In this document: one piece after another, positions 49,701-61,700 of the stretch
Layout of the letters: every line of letters starts with the position of its first letter
Position numbering within the stretch: position 1 is the stretch's first letter
NCBI GenBank assembly: GCA_963971225.1
Contig: OZ020267.1
Span: 50,167,993 to 50,231,992, forward strand
Direction: 5' to 3'
DNA from: Melieria omissa
Lineage: Eukaryota > Arthropoda > Insecta > Diptera > Ulidiidae
DNA: 64,000 bases
The notes under the pieces: model-generated
Told to the model about the DNA's origin: nothing
Seen by the model: only the letters and a program-made list of their open reading frames with translations
Databases searched by the model: none
Translations under genes and position numbers: made by a program

Positions 49701-52700
49701 GTCACCCGTTACGATGATTCGAGGCACTCAATGTATATTACCAAAAACCACTCAATTGATGGGGCGCAAGACTTCTCTCCGTTACCGAATTCGAAGGTGT
49801 ACTCCTCAAGCTACCCGGGTAGCACCTATAATACACAGGATCATCAACATAAACGCGGTTATGGGCATCAATTAGACTATACGGGCTCACAGGATGATAT
49901 CTCTCAGGACAGTTACGAATTGCTTGAAAAATATGACATTGATTTCTTTAGCGGTCGTCGAAGATCCGAAGATCATATGCGATCTTGTTCGCTGGATTCT
50001 GGTAATTACATACCAAGTGACGATGAGTCTGTATCGGAACAACATAAATACCGCTCTGCTATGGATGTTAAGTCCAAATCTGCCGTTGATATAATGAACG
50101 AAATTTGGGACTCGGAAGATCCTCGTTATTTGCCACGCGAAAAATTCTGCGTAAAATCAGACGGCAGCTTTTACAAGAAGGTAAAAGAGGCTTTGACACG
50201 TACTTCCAGTCAAGAAAGTCGCAGCGAAATATTTGAGACAAAAATATCTCGCAGCTCAGATTCAAGTAAGAAGTCACATGATAGTCTCTACCACACCGAC
50301 AGTAAGAAGTCGCGAGAAACTAGCAAAAGCAAAACATCAGTAGCTTCGAGCCAAGACTCCAAGGAATCATTGGTAGGAGATTGCTTTGGGCGAAACTATG
50401 AAATGCCTACAACTACGGGAAAAAAATTAAAACATTTAACAAAGAAAGAGCAATATGAAAAGTATCCGCAATCAAGTCAGGAATCGAAGAGTGATTATTA
50501 TGATGCTGTTGAAGGTATAGAAATTGAAAGCTTTTGTGGTCGACCCAAAGTGAAAAGCCATGATTGCTTGCTGTCTGATACACACAGCTCGACAGCGAAT
50601 AGTTCGTTCTATGATAGTCGGGATATCTATTCGACATTTCCAAGCAATAAATCACACAAAACTTCGAAGGTGCATTCCATTAGCTTACAAAATGTAGAAA
50701 TTGAAAGAAATGCGAAATCGTTTGGTAGCAAATCACCAGATTCGGCTTCAACGCCGGCATCTGGAAAGAAATTAGAGGAGAAGGAAATCCAAACGAATGA
50801 TTCGATTGACCGTACAGCTCCTATCAAGAGAGGTGATTCACAATCATGCAAAATTTCTGCTTTTCGTCGTCGTTCAGATAGTGAGAACATTTTCAGCTTC
50901 GACCAAGATCGCATTGAGTGCATTCAAAACTATGCTAAACAATGGGAAAATCAAGGAAAAGATGAGAAAACTAAGCAAAGCCCAGAATATCCACTAACAC
51001 CGGAATTGATTTCCGAGTTCGAAAAGCAGCAAGCGCGAGCCGCAAAACAAAAGATTACGCGTAAAGAAGAACTAATGGCAAAAACTCATTTTGAAGAATA
51101 TAATCCCATAATGGTGCCACTGACTTACACACATGCCACAGTGGAACGAACAAAAAGTGATCCAAATTCACTGGCGAATCGTGCTCGCTTGGGCAGCAAT
51201 TCGCGCCGTCATGTGCTGATGCATCAAAAATCGATCGATCTGACACCAGCAGATTCGAGTGATGAAGATTACATTTATAAACAGATTCCGAGTGCTCCTC
51301 CATTGTGTAAGGCTCATGGCAACTTTGAAATTCCTAAATGTTATGATGTGCCCGTTGTGCCTGTTGACATTCCGAAAACAGGTTTTGAATTGCCAAAGAG
51401 CTTTTTCAGAGATTATGAAAGACGTTTTGCCAAAGTACTGAAAGAAGACATCCCATACGTTTTACATAAGCGACATGTCATGAATGGCACAGCGCCTTCG
51501 CCAAGTGAAAAGAAGCATTCTAAACCAAAGTCCCCGAAATCGCCCAAGTCGCCGAAATCACCAAAGTCGCCAAAGTCTCCAAAAGCAGAATCTGCGAAAA
51601 TAAGCGCATCTGTCAGTCAAACTGCTGACTTCCTGCCCGATATATTGGATAGCTTATTACCGGCCGAAACCAAAGAATTTCTGTTCACGCAGAACATTGA
51701 CTTGTCTAAAGTTGATCCCATTACTTTGGAAGTCGACAAATCGATTCCTACTATCGAGCTGTCATCACCAAAACGTGACATAACAAAGCAAATGGATCCT
51801 TCGCTGCTAGAAAAGCTAAACAAAAAGCTCAGTCAAATTGAGAGCGATTCGGCTACGTCGTCGCGTACGGAGAGCATACAGCAGCAGAAAAATAAACTTG
51901 AACAAAAGCAAATTGAACTGATACAAAGTCTTCGAAAAGAACTTCAAGCCAATACCAGAAAAGTTGCTAAACCACGTGTCCTACCAAAAACGAAAGTGTC
52001 AAATAAACCAAAGAAAGCTAAAACTCGTATAACGTCGTTTTCTTCGGATGATGAGAGCCTTGACTCTGACGATGTGTTCGGCTCTGCTGAAGCAATACCT
52101 GCTAGACTTGAATTTTCGCCACCACAATCGCGCAAAGAGATTGAACCAATTTTACGCATCGAACAGAGCAGATTAATATCGGCTGCTTGGGGTCGAGGGC
52201 AAACCATGAGTTCAACCGAAATAGAAGGATCGCCGCCGCAGTGTCGCCGTCTGGCTGATCTAGAAAGTCGCTACCACACCCAAAAACTTGACCCCCAATA
52301 CGCAAATGCAACGGAGCTCAGACGTATTTCAGAAAGATCCATTTCAATACCGTCTTCGGAAGATGAACCTCATCTGCCAATGCGCCGAATGGACGAATGT
52401 ACAAATGATTATCAACGCAACGAAAACATTCCTTCACCAATACTGGAGCATGCCGAGTTTTTCCGCAGTAACGATGATATATATGAAACTTGCCAAGAAG
52501 AGAAAATAACAGGATCTGATATTGATTACACTCTAAAAAAAAAATCATCCCCACGAATTGAGATGCCAAAGTCGAGAGTGAAATTAATCGAAGAAATAAT
52601 AGACTCTTCAATTGTAATGCGCTCGAAAGGTCATGCTCCGATACTGTTTGCTCATGCCCGTCTCAATTTGTCAGAGGGCTCTGTCTCATTGCAGCGTCAG

Positions 52701-55700
52701 AAGGCAACCCAAGAGTCGCCAACAGCTGAAAGGCGCACCAAAAGTTTGGACACTCCGGTCATATCTCTTCATAGACTTCCACCTATGAATGCATTTTCAT
52801 CTAAAGATGACACGGTCGGCTTTGAAGAAGAAGCAGAAATCCTGGAGGAGAAATCATTGGAACGCGAGAGTGCTGCTCAACAAGATGACGATACTGCCGA
52901 CAGTATTCATTCGTGCGCTGGCTCAATACCCACTCAACGGAGCTATGCTACAGCGGGAAAAGACTCCTTCAACGCAGTCACAATCGATGAAGAAGAAATG
53001 CAGTTACTGAATCAATTGAAGTTTATTGAGAAAATTGCTCTACAAGGTGTAAAAATTAAAGACAAGAAAAAATCGAAAATGAAACTAAAGAGTGGAGATC
53101 ATCTAATTTTAGATATACCCAAATACAGGTTTACAGACTGGTCGCCATACAGTTCAGCGAATAGTTCACGTAAAACATCACCCGGCGTTTCTCGAGCTAG
53201 CAGTGTTGAGAGTACCGGTAAGGGAAAGCTAAGGATGAGTCCCAAGTCGTCAGAGAGTTTAAGAATAAAGACAGGCACATCTCGCAGTCGCCCAGAATCT
53301 AGACGTACAAGCGCTGATGACATCAAAACAAAAGATGGTAAAGGTAAAAAATCCAGTCCTAAGGAACGTCCTCGCTCTATTGAAACACGCAGACTGAGTA
53401 AAGATAAGAGTAAATCACAAGAAGAAACTGAAGCAGATATCGCGAAGCGTAAGGAGAGGCAACAAAAACTTTATGAGTCGGCCATGAAGCAAACCATAAC
53501 AATGTTAAGTCCCGTTAAGGACACGCTGCCTCCATTTCCAGCACCCGAAGATAAAATTTCAGTTAAAACGGATGGCGATAAAATCATTATAGAAACCGAG
53601 TTCAAGAGCAAAGCAGAAGATCACGTTTTAATTGCGAAATCCCCACGGAAACTCGACACATCCTTGGTGAAATTTAGTCGTAGTTTTGATGAAGGTAGGA
53701 GCCCGGAAAAATTAGATAAAGCAAATCGAAGCTTTGAAGACCGTAACAAGTCTTTTGAGGATTCGGAGAAATCAGACGTACCAGAAGATATGATAATCAA
53801 ATCTCCGAAAAAGATTGCCAAAAGCCAGGAGATTAAGCAGAAAATTGAAGGAAGTGTTGTTCATAAGAAAATTGATGGAAAATCGAGCAGTTTGGAAAAG
53901 CCCGCTGAGCATCATTATTTAGGAGCAGAAGTGAAAGCAAAGAGTCTGGATGACAAGAAACCAACAACGGCTGAAACGAAAAAAGTTGAAGAAAAACCAG
54001 TTTTTCGTAGTGCCATTGGTGACAGACGCATGTTTGCTCATCAATACAATGTTCAAGAAGATATCGATATGCAAGCAGTAATTTCGGAGAGACGGTCTTT
54101 AGAAATTTTGAAGCGTTCCTTGCCATCGGAAGACACCAAAGACAGTGATGGTGCCTTCAGTCGAAAACCTTCGACCGCAGATAGCTTGGATTCGTTTGTT
54201 TCGGTGGATGATAGCCATTCGCCGGTAAGCAAATCACCAGTACCCGCCTCTGATGGCTATCCACATCGGGTGCCCACAATCGAATGCGAGGAGCCCTCAA
54301 TTGAGGAGGACGATAACTCGGGCGAATGCCGTCATTTGAAAGTATCCCGCTTGGATGCAAATCGATTAAGCTTAGATCGGAGTCGGAGCGATGAAACAGG
54401 TTCATGGATGACTGTAGAATGCGATGAATTTGTTGGTTCGGATACTTCGGATAACGAACCTCGTACATTGGAGCCAGATCGTAATGTATTGGAAACACAA
54501 GCAACTTTGGAGGATGCAATTCCTTTAGAGTATTCAAATTGTGCAACACCAACATCTGAATTGAATATTTTGGTGACGCCACCAAATACAAGTCCAATGG
54601 TAGAAAAGTCTGTACTAGAGAGTTTTGAGAAACAAGCAGAGAAGTCAGAAGTGAAGAAGAAACACAGCCTTGATAAGCAGAGCGATAAATCGAAAAGCTC
54701 AGATTCTTGGACGAGTGGGGAGAAGGATGTGAGTCCTCATCGTGGGGAACACCAACACGACTGGAGTTTGTCTGTGAGTGGTGGAAAGGAGAAAAGTTCG
54801 ATGGACGAAGAATCTAGCGTTAGTTGCTCTATTGCCAGACCTTTAGGAATTTCCCAGGACTTTGGTGATATAGAGGAGAAGAAATGCCTAGAATTGAAAC
54901 AGAAAATGCTGAAACTTGACGTAGCTAATGTAACCACGGAGATAACTGTACCATCAACTGTAAGTCCAACCGCATCTAATACAACGACTCCAACAAACGA
55001 ACCAAAAATTATAGTAAAAAAACCAACTACACCGACTTTAGAAAAACAAAGTCCAATAGATTTAGGAAACAGCACTGAGTCATACCTGGACCCCATTGAA
55101 GAGAAAATTGCTAAACTGTTACAAAGAAATGAAGATAGTGAGTCGAGTTCAGGTGGGTCAAAGAAACCTAAAAAAATTGAGAAGCCAGCGCGTGCGAACG
55201 CTGGTAAAAAATTGGTTGTTGGAAAAAATGATGGCACTGATAAGCCAGGTAAATCAGGTAGCGATCGAAGTTCGCAAGAATCGAAGTCAAGTTTTGATTC
55301 GAAAGGCTCGTTAAGCGTTGAATCGCGTGGTTCTTTTGAGACGGAGAGTAGTTCTGGGTCTATGGGTGCCGCTCAGCGACGTGGAGAATTACAACAGAAG
55401 GAACAGCAATCTACATGGAAAGCATTTCCCATAGAGAGCTCTGGAAGTTCAAGTACAGATGATCCATGGCATCATGTTGAAACCGACGGTTATGAGCGTT
55501 ATGATGCTAACAATCCACTGCGAGACTCGTCAGATAGTGAGTTTAAGGAAGTTTCACCAGATGATCAAAAAGAAAGTGACACTAGCTTTCAAGACGAATT
55601 AAATGATTTCCCTACAACATTTGGGTACCCAGCCATGACGAGCTCGTTAACTGGCATTGGCGTGAACCCTACGGATATTATAGGCTATAGTACAGGGTTT

Positions 55701-58700
55701 ACATTAGGACGCACATTGTCCCGAATATCTGAGCGAAGTACTGCGTCAGAAAAATCTAGTATGGAAGATGATGTCAGTAAAGCATCTACCCACTCTGTGA
55801 GTATGCGAGATGAATCGGTAGGTTCAACCGATCATCAGCCTAGTTTGAGTTCCGACTCTCGAAGCAATACAAACCTTGCTTATATATCGGATGCTGACCG
55901 GCGTACATCAGCGGAAATGCCTGAAATTCCATGTGACTCTGCCACTGGGGATAAACTCTCCAGTATCGGTAGTTTCAATGAACCGAAATCGCCAACAGTT
56001 GTAACAGGACGATTTTCTGTGACACAAGTGGAAGAGTTGCAAGGAGATGATGTCGATAGGCACACTTTAATGTGTCTTTCGAATGCGGGAAGTCAAGATT
56101 CTGAAGACTGGCCTCTACCCGAAATACCCTTCGATCATGTTCCAGTGAAGCCAGTAGAATCAATATACAGTATGCCGGATCTGGATAAACCCGTTCCGAA
56201 ATCGTTTTGCTGGAAAGCCAGCATGTCATTTCAATCACAAGATTCACAAGATTGGCCATCTCCTCCGGCTAGTGCGGTGGAAACACCTGTAGTTGTGGAG
56301 AGTATTGAGACATATTATGCGACTGAGGCACAAAGTGCCGATCAAGTAATGATTGAATCCTTTACAGCGACTGATAAAACCGAAGATGAGGCACACTCTC
56401 ACGGCGAAGACAAGTTATCGTGTGAAGATTTCTCCATGAGTCCGCCAGATGCCGCTAAAGTTTTGCCCTATGAGGACACCGCGTATCTAATGTCAGCAGC
56501 ATTTGAAGATACAGATTTTGGAAGCGATGATATGCTGCACGAAACACCGACCTGTTTGAGTTCGACCCTGAGTGCTGCCTCATGCTTGTCCTCTTCCTTT
56601 AATGTCACTTGCTCGACGTCACCGAAATCGCCACAAATGATTTCATTGCGCAAGAATTCCAGCCCGGAATTAGTAATTGTTTCGCAGCCAACTCGCTCAC
56701 CGACAATTCGGAGTCCAATATCAGAAGACGAGCTTTTTTCGAGTGATGATGTATTTATGCCGGGAACGGTTAAAGTGCAGTTATCATCTGATGAAAGTCG
56801 CACAACGGAATACTTGCGTAAACTGTCTAGAGGGTCGAATAACTCTGACACATCTATTGATGACATATTGTCAACGTCTGGCACTTTTATGGAGGATCAG
56901 ACAACTGTTCGACGAAATTACGATACGCGCCTCAGCACTGGCTCTTGCAAGAAGTGCAGTCATTCTAGCCATTCGGAGGAAGAAACAAGTTCAATTGGAA
57001 CTGACTTGGACGGAACTGTGCGAATGGGTCTACAGCAAAAGAAATGCACCCACAGTTCCCACTCGGAGGACACATCGATAGGTTTGAGCATTTCAGAGTG
57101 GTCCACGGGCACTAACACTGTGCGACAGTATGCTAATCTTTCTGGGTCAGATAGTTTGTCTGCAGTGTCTACCCAATCTTGCGCTAAAAGTGAAAAATCG
57201 AATCACACGAAATCCAGTATGAGTTCGATTAATAAGTCGGCTGAGAGTTTGAATGAACAAAGTGGAAGTTTCTCAAAAGGATTTTCGGGTGACAATGGGT
57301 CTTCTGATGGCCTTCGCTATGATATACTTTCCAATTCAGAGACCGACAAAATGTCTGAAACTACTTCAGCTACAAAGAGTGATGACACAACTTTGACCTT
57401 GACTGAAATGGCCCACACAATGACCGAATGGTCAACATCTAGTAGCCGTACACTGGTGGGGCCAACACCTGGCGATAGTCAGCAGACCAACATCGACCAG
57501 CGCGGCAACCGTCGCAGCGGCTATATTGATTATGTACCTCTGAAACAAGTAAGAGCTGTGGCGAAAAAATCACCAACTGAGGAAAAGCGCATGTCATTGC
57601 CACAGGTGCATCGCAGAAGTACCAGTAATGGTAACAATAACCGTGCAAGTTCGGAAGATTTAGTGCAACAAACTTCACCACCAAAATTGGGAGAAAACGG
57701 AAGGCAGACATCACAGCAACGTTTGTCAAAAGTAGAAGAAACCGAAAGAGTTGGAGATAATGCGACGGCAGCTCGAAAGCGGCGCTCTTTGGAAATGATG
57801 TCAAAGCTTTATCAAAGTCAGGATATTTCGTCAGAAAGCGAAGCGCCTTTTGTTGAGCGTTTATATGCTCCAAGTGAGAAGTTAACTGAGCGCTACCAAA
57901 GCCAGGAATTTGTACCACTTCACACGCAAGCACCACATATACAAACGTCGCAAAAACCCAAAGCTCCCCAACCACCTATAAAACCCAAAGCGCCACAACC
58001 ACCAACAAAGCCGAAACCGCAAGTCACACGTCCTGTTATGCAAGCACTACTTAAGCACATGAAGACTGTTGCCAAGGCTGAGGAGTTAGAAGCTTCGACA
58101 TCAGCTGAAAGCAATATTTCGGTAAAGGCAGCACCGCCACCCGTACCAAGTGTACCTCCCATTACGTCACCTAGTGACATCCCGCATTCTGTCGGTCACC
58201 CGCCTGCAAAACCCCTAGCAAAGCACCATAGTTACGACGACAAAACACTCTCGAAATCACAAATACGGGAATATAAAACCAACAAACTACGACAATCGAG
58301 TTCTTTCCACGAGCACATGTTATCAAAGTCGCAGCAGTCTTCGCAAGAATCAATGCCACCGCGAATCGATGAGGAATCGTCGATGGGGGGCGACGGCAAC
58401 GGAGCCTCATCGGCTACAACCACAGCCACTCTTTATAGTGAAACTACAACAAGCACTGAAACTTCATCGCCTGTATTACCGCAGAGGGCTGAGAAGCTGG
58501 TTAAATGTTCTCCTTATTATTCGAGTAGCCTCAGTTCGGAGTCGCCGCCAAATCAATTGATACAAAAGCCACCACGTAAGAGTTCACTAACACGCAACAA
58601 CATGATTAAGAGTCCACCAAGCGGCAACGATACAGACAGTTCGATGGATATACGCATGCAAGATCCAAAGTTGCGCAGTCGAGGATATCGAAAGAAACGG

Positions 58701-61700
58701 CAAGTAGCTACTAAACGCATGCGTTCGACAGAGCGCACATTGGTCGAGCAGGAGAGCTCGGAATGCTCGGAGGGTTATTTACCAGAGATAGAATCGGGTA
58801 GCTCGGATCCATCTTACCGACCAGAGGAGTACTTGGAGTTTGACGAAGAATTAGAACACGAACAGGAGACCGATGAGAACGACGATTATCCGCAATATTC
58901 TGGGTCAGCATTTGCTACCTCGAATAAATTTGAAAGCCTTGACATGTCTGACAACGTGGACGAAATGGGTTTCCCACGCTACGACCGGTTAGGACATATC
59001 ACCAATCCAATGTATCAGCAACAGGTAGCACAACCATCAGCACCGCGCACGACTACAGTGGTTAAGCCAGCGCCAGCTAATCATCCGATGCCGCCTCCCG
59101 GTGGCCAGCCAGTGAAGCCTGCTCGCACCAAGAAGCGACAACTGAAGCGCGAGGATTCGACAACTTGTGCTAGCGCAGGGTCGTCTGGCTCTCCAGCACC
59201 GTATCATGGGCGGGCATACTGTAATCCAGAAGAAAGTGAAATCGAAGGCAAGGCAGGGCTCTCGGACGATGTGGCCAACTCAAGCGAGGATAGCAGTGGA
59301 TTTATGCAAGCTACCGGTACCATACGTCGTTGCACTGACCCTAACGCGCGAAAGCAATATGCCGCCGATCTGGAGCTGCCTTACCCCGATTTCCTGTCAG
59401 ATTACGAGAACGAGCCCATAGAATACGAAAGGTACGCTTGTGGATTGGACATCAGAGTCGATCCACCGCCAAAGTTCAACGATTCGGACGATTTGAGCGA
59501 TCAGTAGGGCGAAAGAGCTGAGTGACTTTCGTTTCTTCGACAGTTTCATAAGAACAGTCGAATTTTAGCAAATTGAATAATCAAAAGTGAAGCGCAACGT
59601 AGCAGATTAGTGCATCTTTCACAATCAAAGTGATTCCGTTAGAAGAATCGCTGACCGAAAAGTGCTTGTACTTCAAGTACGCATCATCTCCATTCCTAAG
59701 GACATTCCTATTCCACAATTTCCCACACCATCTTATATTTAATTGAGACTGATTTATGGAGTCGAATTGTGCGGCAGACACTTTTCTCCACACGAAAGGG
59801 TAATAATTTTAAATATCCTACTGACGGAAGCAACAATTTTAATCAAACCTTGTTTGGCCTGTTTTTAAATGAACTAAACATTTTTTATCATTCATATTAC
59901 GTCCGCGTAGGACAACTAACAGTACAACTAAAAGTCAGTAAGTTAATGGTTGAAGTTAATTAATTTGAATAACTTATTAAGCGACAAATATAACAAAGTG
60001 TTAAACTTAATGCACTGTTTATTCATCGAATAATTAATAAAGTAAACAATAGAAACACACACAGAATCTACTTAATAGCTACATAGTGGAAATAACAAAT
60101 ATACAACAAATGAAACATTCATGCGGAGTTATGAACTTACACTATCTTAGATAACATATGAAAAAATGAGCGAATTGTTGAATTCTTACCAACTATTACA
60201 CTATTATAAGTTCTGTAATCGAATAATGTTTTATTGGAAAACATGTATAATTCGTTTCTGAAGATTTTAAGTAAATTGGGGAGAGCATTGAAAATAATTT
60301 TGAAACATTGTCAATACATACTATATGTGACAAAGATTGTTGGATTTTTGTGGTGCTTATTTCGAAATTCTATTCATTAAAATATGTTTTAGTTTGTAGA
60401 GGCTGAGTTTTTTCTGGGTAATATTGCGAAACTTAATTCAAATTTCCTGTGCCAAAAGAATATTTCCAAATTGTTTATTTATAAAATTAAGCTGGAAGCA
60501 GAGTTTAAGTGAGTGCAATCAAAAGTATTTCTTCCCATTCTATGTATTAAAGTGCATTTTACAAACATTTTCTTGGTAAACTTTATCTGAATGCAATACC
60601 AAATTTGCCAATTTCTTTTTACTCAATGCGGCCAATGAAACTTTTCCCGTAGCTGGTTTCTCAAAACCAATTTGAAAGAAAAACATCTCCATTACAATGT
60701 ATATTCCTGATATGAGCACAACGGGATATCGAAAGTATTATTTAGTCTAAGTGCTAAGTTTCTCCAGAAGCATTTATTAAGTAACGATAACAAGAAATCT
60801 AAACCAAAACCCATGTATTAGTCGATTATCGATTATTATATAAATTTAAGCGTGCAGCAATTTCAAAATTTTCATTAACAAATATGTAAGACCGGTAAAG
60901 AAGTATGCCAAAGTAGGTTATAGATGGTGAAAAAAGTGTGCCAATTTTATGGGAAATTAGAAAGTACTTATATGGAAATAAAATTAAAGTCGAAATTAAA
61001 GTGTTGAAGCCGTGTGAAAATATACTCCCATGTTATGTCTCTGTTATATATATTGAAAGTGTTATGAACTTGATCAAAATGTTATCTTCTTGGTGGAAAC
61101 GAGAACTGAAACCAACATATTTCGTTGAGGTCATCTGAAATATTGTTTAATTCATTTCCAATGTACTAAGAGAGTTGGGTAACATTGTTCAACCAATCAA
61201 AATTTTACATGCTTTTGTGAAAGTTGTTGTGACTAAAAATGTAGGTCGTGCCAAGTGTTAAATGTCATTATTTCGTGTCCAACAATGAATGTGCTTTGTT
61301 TAGATTTTGCGATTATTGTTGCAAGTATGGTATATGTACCTTAAGTTAATGACAATGAGACAACCCTTAATTGATATAAATAGAAATTGGCGTCTAAATC
61401 CGGATAGTGTAGTTAAACAGCGTAAACGGTTTATGAAAAGCGGCTCTACATATAAGCTACCCGTGTAGTTTGAACTTCGATTACATAATGCATTAGTCGA
61501 AATAGAAAAAGACAATTCAGTTTTCAAATGCAACTATTTAAATCGTAATGAACATTCCATTGACAATTACATAAGAAATAAAGAGATTCATTAATCAATA
61601 CAGAATTGTTTTTATATATCCCGAAAACCCCCAGTAGGTCTTATGGGCATCTTGCAAGAATTAATTAGATTTAACTCTGGAATAATATTGCTATTAATGA

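Noticed and set aside
59420..59440. Splice donor (AG/GTACGC) near the end of the giant exon joining it to the DH exon
   Set aside because: It is in phase 2, whereas the DH-side acceptor at 61742 needs phase 1; the join would shift frame.
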